A DNA stretch of 6,363 nucleotides. Origin: Vulcanimicrobiia bacterium (GTDB lineage: Bacteria; Vulcanimicrobiota; Vulcanimicrobiia; Vulcanimicrobiales; Vulcanimicrobiaceae). Location: positions 1 to 6,363 of the forward strand of contig JANWKW010000133.1 in assembly GCA_025451135.1 (NCBI GenBank), written 5' to 3'. Position numbers and translations under genes: made by a program. Below the pieces are notes generated by a model. That model saw nothing but the letters and a program-made list of their open reading frames with translations, had not been told where the DNA came from and searched no databases. Positions 1 through 5,828 of the stretch are shown here, in pieces. Position 1 is the stretch's first letter. Each line of letters opens with the position of its first letter.

Positions 1-976
1 CAAGCGAGTCCCATCCCGTCCGGACGACCGGTGTTTCGAGGCCGTCGTCGCCGCGCAGAACGATTCCATTCTCCGCCCGGAACGTACCGACCTTAAAGAG
101 TTCTCGGCCGAAACGCGCCCGGAATCGCGCGGCCAGGTGACGGTACGCGCGTCCGTCGACGGCCGCGAGCAGTTCGTACTCCTCGCCGCCCGCGAGCGCG
201 AAGGCCACCGGGGTCTGGCCGAGCGCCCGCGCCGCGTCGACGGCGGCGTGGCAGACCGGCAAAGCGTCGAGCGCCGCGCCGACGCCCGAGCGCGCGCACA
301 TCCGCGCGAGGTCGGTCGAAAGCCCGTCGGAGATATCCATCATCGCGTGGACGGAGGTCGAAGCGCCGAGCCAGCGGCCCTCGGCCAACCGCGCGACCGG
401 CGCGCGATAGGCCTGCAGCGCCCACGCGCGCCGCTCGCCCTCGAGGTCGACCTGCCCGCGCAGCGCGCACAGGCCGGCGCGACTGGCGCCGAGCTTACCG
501 GTCGTCACGATCGCGTCGCCCTTCTTCGCCCCGGTGCGCAGCTTGAGGCTGGTCGCCCGCACTTCGCCGATCGCGGTGATCGAAAGCGTCACCACCGGCG
601 TGCGCGTGATGTCGCCGCCGGCCACCGTGCAGCCGGCGCGCGCGGCCGAGGCCGCGATGCCGCGATAGAGTTCGAGCAGCGATTCGTGCGCCGTTCCGGC
701 CGGCACGCCCAGCGCGATCGTGGCCAGCACCGGGCGCGCGCCCATCGCCGCGATGTCGCTCAGGTTCGCGTCGAACGCGCGCGCGCCGATCTCGCGCCAC
801 GTCATCCAGGCCGAGTCGAAATGGACGCCTTCGACCAGCGCGTCGGTCGTCACGACGCTGCGGTGGGAGCGCGACGGCTGCCAGACGGCCGCGTCGTCGC
901 CGATCCCGACCAGCACGCGGGACCGCGCCGGCGCGACGATCTCCGCCAGAGCCGCGATCAGTGCGTCTTCGTTCAA
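1..976 (-). CDS. thiL: Thiamine-monophosphate kinase ThiL (3' end cut by window edge)
   Basis: ThiL phosphorylates thiamine monophosphate with ATP to give thiamine diphosphate, the last step of cofactor synthesis, in the cytoplasm. The 325 codons in the window show the family's landmarks in order: GIGDDAAV (residues 24-31, metal/nucleotide-binding aspartates), TTDALVEGVHF (43-53), NLSDIAAMGA (71-80), AGGDITRTP (119-127), DISDGLSTDLAR (214-225) and AGGEEYELL (262-270). ThiL proteins are usually about 310-340 residues, so only a short tail should be missing past position 1. The start is a TTG at 974-976 whose last two bases are part of the rpe stop (TTGA, 4-nt overlap); no ATG or GTG lies just upstream in frame, and the following NEDALIAAL reads as a natural N-terminus. 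Placement directly after rpe suggests translational coupling. No riboswitch is visible. Family assignment is firm; the exact start is inferred. Confidence 0.93.
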   Translation of the reverse strand, partial: MNEDALIAALAEIVAPARSRVLVGIGDDAAVWQPSRSHRSVVTTDALVEGVHFDSAWMTWREIGARAFDANLSDIAAMGARPVLATIALGVPAGTAHESLLELYRGIAASAARAGCTVAGGDITRTPVVTLSITAIGEVRATSLKLRTGAKKGDAIVTTGKLGASRAGLCALRGQVDLEGERRAWALQAYRAPVARLAEGRWLGASTSVHAMMDISDGLSTDLARMCARSGVGAALDALPVCHAAVDAARALGQTPVAFALAGGEEYELLAAVDGRAYRHLAARFRARFGRELFKVGTFRAENGIVLRGDDGLETPVVRTGWDSL

Positions 977-1626
977 TGCAGCAGCGACCGCATGCGGCGC
1001 ACGGTCGCGCCGGGGTCGGCCGTGCCGAAGATCGACGAGCCCATCACCAGCGCCGAGGCGCCCGCCGCCACGATCTCCGTCAGGTTCCCCTCGCCGATCC
1101 CGCCGTCGACCTCGAGCTCGCAGGCCGGATTGCGGGCGTCGATCAGCGCGCGCGCTTCGCGCAGCTTCTCGAGCGAGCGCGGGATGAACGACTGGCCGCC
1201 GAAGCCGGGATTGACGCTCATGACCAGCACCAGGTCGCAGTCCTCGATGACGTCCTGCAGCATCGCAACCGGCGTCTGCGGACAGATCGCGATCCCGGCC
1301 TTGGCGCCGGTCGAGCGGACGTGTGCGAGCAGGCGCTGCGCGTGCGGGGTCGCTTCGAGATGGAAGGTGATGATATCCGCGCCCGCCTCGCGGAAGGCGT
1401 CGACGTAGCGCTCCGGCTCGACGATCATCAGATGCGCGTCGAACGTCGCCTTCGAGAGCTTGCGCAGATCGCCGATGATCTTGGGCCCCCAGGTGATGTT
1501 CGGTACGAACCGGCCGTCCATCACGTCGAGGTGCAGCCAGTCCGCGTCGGAGACCGCCGCGATCTGCTCGGCGATGCGCGAGAAATCCGCCGAGAGCAGC
1601 GACGGCGCGAACTTGACCGCACTCAC
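973..1626 (-). CDS. rpe: Ribulose-phosphate 3-epimerase
   Basis: Rpe interconverts D-ribulose 5-phosphate and D-xylulose 5-phosphate in the pentose phosphate pathway (and the Calvin cycle where present); it is a cytoplasmic, metal-dependent TIM barrel. The 217-residue protein has normal family length and all signature elements: APSLLSADF (7-15), LHLDVMDGRFVPN (31-43) with H32 and D34, DAHLMI (63-68) with H65, VNPGFGGQ (138-145, phosphate loop region) and EVDGGI (172-177) with D174. H32, D34, H65 and D174 are the expected metal ligands, and D34 and D174 the expected acid/base pair of the family. The start is GTG at 1624-1626, overlapping the PASTA gene stop as GTGA; MSAVKFAPSLLSADF matches usual N-termini. 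The stop overlaps the thiL start. A complete, ordinary gene. Confidence 0.97.
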   Translation of the reverse strand: MSAVKFAPSLLSADFSRIAEQIAAVSDADWLHLDVMDGRFVPNITWGPKIIGDLRKLSKATFDAHLMIVEPERYVDAFREAGADIITFHLEATPHAQRLLAHVRSTGAKAGIAICPQTPVAMLQDVIEDCDLVLVMSVNPGFGGQSFIPRSLEKLREARALIDARNPACELEVDGGIGEGNLTEIVAAGASALVMGSSIFGTADPGATVRRMRSLLH

Positions 1627-2675
1627 AGCTGCGTCACCGGTTTGACCGGCTTGTCGTTATAGACCGCCGGCGGTTCCTCGCCCAGGACGGTGGTGCCCAC
1701 TTTGCTCCCGTTCACGAACATCGCGACGTTCGACGACCCGACCGCGGTCACGATGAAGTCGAACTTCTCGCCGGGTTGGGCGTAGGCGTTGAACAGGTCG
1801 TAGGTGCCGGTCGCGTCGGTCACGGCGAGCCGGACTTTGAGCTGGGTGCCCGGCGCGACCCCCTCGGGAACCGGGACCGAGACCAGCAGATGTGCCTGAC
1901 GCACGATGTAGCCGGATTCGTGCGGGCCGGCACTGACCTGGATCGAAACGGGATCGTAGGCGTTGACCTTCGAGCCGGCGGCCGGCACCTGCCGCGCGAC
2001 CTGCCCGTGCGCGGGCCCTCCGGAGCCGAGCGGCGTCCAGACGATCTGACCGAGCTTGATGCCCGCCTTGTCGGCGGCCGCGCGCGCCTGGTCGACGTTC
2101 ATGCCGACGAAACTCGGGACGCGAAGCGTCGCGGCGCCGCCCTTGCTCAGCACCCGGTCGACCGCATCGCCTTCGTTCACGTTGGCGAGCGGCGAGGGAT
2201 CCTGATCGACCACGTGCCCCTCGGGCACGACGTCGCTCTTCACGTAGGTCGTCTTGCCGAGCTGCAGGTGGGAGCGCGCCAGGTCGACGTTGACTTCGCG
2301 CATCGACTGATAGCGCAGGTCCGGCATGAAGCGCGCGACGATGCCGTCGGAGATGACGAACGAGACCTGCCGCCCTTCGCGCACGGCCGCCCCGGCGTCG
2401 GGCTGCTGATTGATGACGACGTTCTTCGGATACTTATCGCTGGTGGTATGCGAGATGACCGACGAGCTGAGATGCAGGCGGGCGACCTCGGCGGACGCGT
2501 CGCCCAGCGTCTGACCGACGAACGACGGCACCGTGACCGTGCCGGCCGGCGGAAGCAAGAACAGATAGATGGCGTGCCCGAACCAGACCGCGACGCCGGT
2601 GAACGCCGCCAGCACGATCGGAAAGACCCAGTCGCGCGGCACGTACTCGTGCAGCGTCTCGCGCCAGTCGGCCAC
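1623..2675 (-). CDS. Single-pass membrane protein with three PASTA domains, no kinase domain
   Basis: The predicted product has 350 residues. A short N-terminal cytoplasmic stretch (1-16) is followed by one hydrophobic segment (about 17-41, VFPIVLAAF...YLFLLPP), then three PASTA-like repeats: about 47-109 (begins TVPSFVGQTL), 112-178 (degenerate opening, RFMPDLRYQS) and 184-250 (LRVPSFVGMN). Each has the repeat's internal landmark of a Q/D-P-x-x-G-like turn (QQPDAGAAV, DQDPSPLANV, RQVPAAGSKV). A beta-rich tail of about 95 residues follows. PASTA domains bind muropeptides or lipid II and normally form the outer part of PrkC/Stk1-type kinases or some penicillin-binding proteins; here neither catalytic domain is present, so an accessory role in cell-wall sensing is inference. 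The start is GTG at 2673-2675, sharing one base with the yebC stop (TAGTG). The open frame extends far upstream, but that part is arginine-rich shadow sequence over yebC. The stop overlaps the rpe start. Confidence 0.85.
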   Translation of the reverse strand: MADWRETLHEYVPRDWVFPIVLAAFTGVAVWFGHAIYLFLLPPAGTVTVPSFVGQTLGDASAEVARLHLSSSVISHTTSDKYPKNVVINQQPDAGAAVREGRQVSFVISDGIVARFMPDLRYQSMREVNVDLARSHLQLGKTTYVKSDVVPEGHVVDQDPSPLANVNEGDAVDRVLSKGGAATLRVPSFVGMNVDQARAAADKAGIKLGQIVWTPLGSGGPAHGQVARQVPAAGSKVNAYDPVSIQVSAGPHESGYIVRQAHLLVSVPVPEGVAPGTQLKVRLAVTDATGTYDLFNAYAQPGEKFDFIVTAVGSSNVAMFVNGSKVGTTVLGEEPPAVYNDKPVKPVTQL

Positions 2676-3133
2676 TAGGCCAGGGCCTCGAGCGCCGCGT
2701 CGGAGAGTTCGACGTTGCTGAAGACGTGCTGGATGTCTTCGTGGTCGTCGAGCGCGTCGAGGAACGCGAACGCGTCCTCGGCGTCCTTGCCTTCGGGATG
2801 GATCTTGATCTTCGCCCGCGAGCCCAGGTAGACGGCCGAGATCTTCAGGCCGGCGTTGCGCAACGCGTCGCGCGCGACCGAGAGTTCGGCCGGCTCCGTA
2901 TAGATCACGCAGCCATCTTCCGCGTACTCGACATCGACCACGCCGTCGACCAGTACGCTCTCGGTGAACGCGTCCTCGCTCTTGCCCTGCGGGTCGCATT
3001 CGATGATGCCGACCGCGTCGAACATCCAGCCGACGGCACCGACTTCGCCGAGCGTCCCGCCGTTCTTGGTGAACAGGAAGCGCAACTCGCCGGCGGTCCG
3101 GTTGCGGTTGTCGGTCGCGGCGTCGACGATCAC
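2675..3133 (-). CDS. YebC/PmpR family protein, N-terminal third missing
   Basis: YebC-family proteins are about 240-250 residues and act as transcriptional regulators (PmpR) or as translation factors that relieve ribosome stalling on proline stretches. The 152 residues here cover only domains 2 and 3: the hallmark TDNRNRT (7-13) followed by AGELRFLFTKNGGTLGEVG, GWMFDAVG, a ferredoxin-like stretch (VARDALRNAGLKI) and a C-terminal segment LDALDDHEDIQHVFSNVELS. The whole N-terminal helical domain with the invariant HSKWANIK motif, about 95 residues, is absent, and no minus-strand frame upstream encodes it. The annotated GTG at 3131-3133 corresponds to an internal valine of normal YebC (the V of VIVDA), so it is the first possible start codon after the break rather than a convincing native start. 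The GTGA overlap with the upstream gene may be accidental. This is either a broken gene, a rearrangement or an assembly join; a functional short form is unlikely. Confidence 0.85.
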   Translation of the reverse strand: MIVDAATDNRNRTAGELRFLFTKNGGTLGEVGAVGWMFDAVGIIECDPQGKSEDAFTESVLVDGVVDVEYAEDGCVIYTEPAELSVARDALRNAGLKISAVYLGSRAKIKIHPEGKDAEDAFAFLDALDDHEDIQHVFSNVELSDAALEALA

Positions 3134-3582
3134 GGCTCGACTCTACCGCCGTGCCAGGCGAGCGCGCGCTCGACGAGCTCGCCGCTCGGCGCCCCGCCGA
3201 GCGCCCGCGCCACCTCGACCCACGCCTCGCCGTCGCCCGCCGCTCCGTCCGCGCGCAACGCGGCACAGCTCGAGATGAGCTCCGCCATCGCGGCGACGGC
3301 GGGGACGCCGCCCGCCTTCGCGATCCGCACCAGCCCGTGCGCGTACAGGTAGTCGCCGAGCAACACCGCCTCGTCGGCGTCGAGGGTCGCAAACAGCCGG
3401 GGCCGGCCGTAGTGCACGAGGTACGCCTCGTAGACCGACTCGACCCCGACCGCGAACTCCGGCGGGGCGAGCGGCGAGAAAACGGGATCGAGCTCACGCT
3501 CGTGCTCCGGCAGGACCGACCGCGCCCACAGCGGGCTCTCCTCCCGTGCCTCAACCGCGATCGTCGTCAGCACCTCGGTCAA
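3130..3582 (-). CDS. Unassigned 150-residue helical protein with a polyprenyl-synthase-like helix
   Basis: I do not recognise this as a named family. The 150-residue product is acidic and predicted mostly helical, with no signal peptide or membrane segment. Residues 59-81 run from GRPR to the motif AVLLGDYLYA (72-81), resembling the part of trans-polyprenyl diphosphate synthases where an R-G-x-P element precedes (A/V)LLxGDxL(F/Y)A. The following helix (AAMAELISSCAALRADG, 97-113) also fits that fold. The DDxxD motifs that bind the diphosphate-Mg complex are both absent, and length is under half of a true synthase, so catalysis is improbable; a relic or binding role is speculation. The start is taken as TTG at 3580-3582, overlapping the hemL stop as TTGA; a GTG at 3571-3573 is the alternative. 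Coupling to hemL suggests a link to tetrapyrrole synthesis. The 3' end lies exactly at the suspected junction, so the C-terminus (HGGRVEP) may not be native. Confidence 0.7.
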   Translation of the reverse strand: MTEVLTTIAVEAREESPLWARSVLPEHERELDPVFSPLAPPEFAVGVESVYEAYLVHYGRPRLFATLDADEAVLLGDYLYAHGLVRIAKAGGVPAVAAMAELISSCAALRADGAAGDGEAWVEVARALGGAPSGELVERALAWHGGRVEP

Positions 3583-4847
3583 CCGGCGAAGCCTAGAACG
3601 TGCCCGACCGCGGCGACGGTGGCGTCGATCTCCGCGTCGCCGTGGGCGAGAGACGGGAACAGGCATTCGTACGGGCTCGGCGCGATGTAGATGCCGTGCC
3701 CGAGCAGCCCGCGGAAGAGCGCTCCGTACCGATCCGCGTCGAGCGACGCGAACCGCTCCACGGGCTCCTCCCGCCCGGGGAAGAGCGTCAGCATCGCGCC
3801 GACCGCCTGCACGGTTCCGAAGGGCGCAAGCCCGCCGGCCAGTCGCGCGGCCCGCCGCTCGAGCTCCTCGTAGACGAAGGGATCGCGCAACCGCCGGAGC
3901 ACCGACAGGCCCGCCGCAGTTGCAAGCGGGTTGCCGCTCAGCGTCCCCGCCTGGTAGACGCGACCCGACGGCGCGAGCTGCGCCATCACGTCGCGCCGGC
4001 CGCCGAAGGCTGCCAGCGGAAGGCCACCGCCGACGATCTTGCCGAGCACGGTCAGGTCGGGGACGACACCGAGACGCTCCTGCGCGCCACCGCGGGCGAC
4101 CCGGAACCCGGTGATCACCTCGTCGAAGACGAGGAGCGCGCCCGACGCGTCGCAGAGCAGCCGCAGCGCCTCGAGGAAGCCGCCGGTGGGCGGCACACAG
4201 CCCATGTTCCCGGCGACGGGCTCGACGAAGATCGCCGCGAGCCCCTCGCCATAGCGTTCGACCGCCGACGCGACGCCGTCGACGTCGTTGTACTCGCAGA
4301 CGATCGTGTCGGCAATGACGCCGGTCGGAACCCCCGGCGAGCTCGGGATGCCGAGCGTCGCCAGGCCGGAGCCGGCCGAGGCGAGGAAGGGATCGGCGTG
4401 CCCGTGGTAGCAGCCTGCGAACGTGATCACCCGGTCGCGCCGGGTTGCACCGCGCGCGAGGCGAAGGGCCGACATCGCCGCCTCGGTGCCGGACGACACG
4501 AGCCGCACCGACTCGACCGACGGCACCGCCTCGACGACCTCGACGGCGAGCTCGACCTCGGCCTCGGTCGCGGCGCCGAAGCTGGTCCCGCGGGACGCCG
4601 CTTCGCGCACGGCCTCGACGGTCTCCTCGTCCGCGTGCCCGAAGATCAACGGTCCCCAGGACTGCACCCAGTCGCAGAGCGTCCGGCCGTCGGCCGTCTC
4701 CAGGTACGCGCCCCACCCGCGCTCTGCGAACAGCGGCCGGTCGAGACCGACCGAGCGCATCGCGCGTACCGGCGAGTTGACCCCGCCGGGGATCACTTCG
4801 AGAGCGCGCCGCCAGACACGCGAGCCCGCATCGTCTCTCAGAGCCAG
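3579..4847 (-). CDS. hemL: Glutamate-1-semialdehyde 2,1-aminomutase
   Basis: HemL is a PLP-dependent class III aminotransferase-fold enzyme converting glutamate-1-semialdehyde to 5-aminolevulinate in the C5 tetrapyrrole pathway. The product (422 residues from the chosen start, normal for the family) shows IPGGVNSPVRA (19-29), SSGTEAAMSALRLAR (118-132), CYHGHAD (146-152), EPVAGNMG (209-216), FDEVITGFR (241-249) with D242 contacting the PLP ring nitrogen, and VLGKIVGGG (267-275) with K270 as the Schiff-base lysine. All key residues are present. The start is unusual: no ATG, GTG or TTG occurs in frame for a long way upstream of the conserved N-terminus. A CTG at 4845-4847 has an AAGGAG 8 nt upstream inside the hemB end, and I use it; a second CTG at 4839-4841 and a GTG at 4794-4796 (which would cut into the conserved first helix) are alternatives. 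The stop overlaps the start of the next gene, and the chosen start overlaps hemB. Confidence 0.95.
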   Translation of the reverse strand: MALRDDAGSRVWRRALEVIPGGVNSPVRAMRSVGLDRPLFAERGWGAYLETADGRTLCDWVQSWGPLIFGHADEETVEAVREAASRGTSFGAATEAEVELAVEVVEAVPSVESVRLVSSGTEAAMSALRLARGATRRDRVITFAGCYHGHADPFLASAGSGLATLGIPSSPGVPTGVIADTIVCEYNDVDGVASAVERYGEGLAAIFVEPVAGNMGCVPPTGGFLEALRLLCDASGALLVFDEVITGFRVARGGAQERLGVVPDLTVLGKIVGGGLPLAAFGGRRDVMAQLAPSGRVYQAGTLSGNPLATAAGLSVLRRLRDPFVYEELERRAARLAGGLAPFGTVQAVGAMLTLFPGREEPVERFASLDADRYGALFRGLLGHGIYIAPSPYECLFPSLAHGDAEIDATVAAVGHVLGFAG

Positions 4848-5794
4848 CCCGCGAGCTCCTTCGCCCAGTAGGTGACGATCACGTCCGCCCCGGCACGGCG
4901 AATCGACGTGAGCGACTCGAGCGCCACGGCGCGCTCGTCGAGATCGCCTGCGGCAGCTGCAGCCTTCAGCATCGCGTACTCGCCGCTGACGCTGTAGGCG
5001 GCGAGCGGCAGGTCGAACCGCTCGCGCACCGCGCGGACGACGTCGAGGTACGGCAGGGCCGGCTTGACCATCAGGACGTCCGCGCCCTCGTCGACGTCGA
5101 GCCGGCACTCGCGCAGCGCCTCGCGCACGTTGCCGGGATCCATCTGATAGCCGCGGCGGTCGCCGAACGCCGGCGCCGACCCGGCGACGTCGCGGAACGG
5201 CCCGTAGAACGCCGAGGCGTACTTGGCCGAGTAGGCGACGATCGGTGTCGACGGCAGCTGCTCGCGAATGGCTGCGACCCGGCCGTCCATCATGTCGCTC
5301 GGGCAGACGACGTCGGCGCCGGCCTCGACGTGCGAGACCGCCGTGCGCGCGATCAGTTCGAGCGATGCGTCGTTGTCGACCTCGCCGTCGGCGATCACCC
5401 CGCAGTGGCCGTGGCTGGTGTACTCGCAGAGGCAGACGTCGGTGAGCAACAACAGCTCCTCGAACCGCGGACGAAGCGCACGCAAAGCCTGCTGGACGAT
5501 GCCGTCCGCGATCCAGGCACCGGAGCCTTCCTCGTCCTTGTCCTCCGGGATGCCGAACAGGATCACCGACTTGACGCCGAGCCGGACGAGCTCCTCGCAC
5601 TCGCGGACGACGCCCTCGACGGTATGCCGGCGAAGCGCGGGGAGCCGGTCGTTCGGCAACGCCTCGGGCGCGACGAAGAGCGGAAAGACGAGGTCGTCGA
5701 GCGACAGCGTCGTCTCGCGCACGAGATCACGGAGCGCCGCCGTCCGCCGGAGCCGCCGGAGCCGTGCAACGGGAAACGAGCTCACGTCGCCCAT
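4838..5794 (-). CDS. hemB: Delta-aminolevulinic acid dehydratase (porphobilinogen synthase)
   Basis: HemB condenses two molecules of 5-aminolevulinate into porphobilinogen, the first pyrrole of heme, siroheme and corrinoid synthesis; it is a cytoplasmic TIM-barrel enzyme, usually octameric. The 318-residue protein is of normal length. It shows LVFPLFV (35-41), LFGIPEDKDEEGSGA (79-93), the zinc-site cysteine triad in DVCLCEYTSHGHCG (119-132; C121, C123, C131), SDMMDGR (166-172), YSAKYASAFYGPFR (188-201) with Schiff-base K191, YQMDPGN (216-222) and VLMVKPALPYLD (240-251) with Schiff-base K244. The cysteine triad points to the zinc-dependent class rather than the aspartate-rich magnesium class. 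ATG at 5792-5794 is the only standard start that fits and is the one ATG-initiated complete gene in the window. It begins 25 nt after the upstream membrane-protein stop, and its 3' end carries the likely ribosome binding site of hemL. Confidence 0.97.
   Translation of the reverse strand: MGDVSSFPVARLRRLRRTAALRDLVRETTLSLDDLVFPLFVAPEALPNDRLPALRRHTVEGVVRECEELVRLGVKSVILFGIPEDKDEEGSGAWIADGIVQQALRALRPRFEELLLLTDVCLCEYTSHGHCGVIADGEVDNDASLELIARTAVSHVEAGADVVCPSDMMDGRVAAIREQLPSTPIVAYSAKYASAFYGPFRDVAGSAPAFGDRRGYQMDPGNVREALRECRLDVDEGADVLMVKPALPYLDVVRAVRERFDLPLAAYSVSGEYAMLKAAAAAGDLDERAVALESLTSIRRAGADVIVTYWAKELAGWL
4856..4861 (-). promoter_or_regulatory. Probable Shine-Dalgarno of hemL inside the hemB 3' end
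   Basis: The minus strand reads AAGGAG here, within the hemB codons for K and E of AKELAGWL. It lies 8 nt before the in-frame CTG at 4845-4847 and 14 nt before the CTG at 4839-4841. The 8-nt spacing is near optimal and decides the start call for hemL in favour of the first CTG. It could be chance, since AAG GAG is a common codon pair. Confidence 0.45.
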
Positions 5795-5810
5795 CGTCGC
5801 ACAGCCGTGA

Positions 5811-5828
5811 CGCCAGAGGTCACTGGCG
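5811..5828. other. Short inverted repeat over the AI-2E gene stop, before hemB
   Basis: The sequence cgccag is followed by a 6-nt loop and its exact complement ctggcg. The loop contains the stop codon of the upstream membrane-protein gene, and the element ends 17 nt before the hemB ATG. There is no T-run on either side, so it is not a typical intrinsic terminator. In a GC-rich genome a 6-bp perfect stem can arise by chance; a weak attenuation or mRNA-processing role is possible but unsupported. Confidence 0.3.

Noticed and set aside
137..1408. Long plus-strand open frame of 423 codons opposite thiL and rpe
   Set aside because: It is arginine/alanine/histidine-rich with no recognisable motif, and lies antisense to two genes with clear catalytic signatures; a shadow typical of GC-rich DNA.
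2676..3554. N-terminal extension of the PASTA frame upstream of 2675
   Set aside because: The extension is arginine-rich, overlaps yebC' and the small protein in another frame, and the sequence changes character exactly at the GTG at 2675, after which a normal membrane anchor follows.
3583..4716. N-terminal extension of the small protein across hemL
   Set aside because: Arg/Gly-rich shadow of hemL; real protein character begins at the TTG overlapping the hemL stop.
3600..4871. Plus-strand open frame of 423 codons opposite hemL
   Set aside because: Low-complexity charged composition and exact antisense placement to a complete HemL; no family features.
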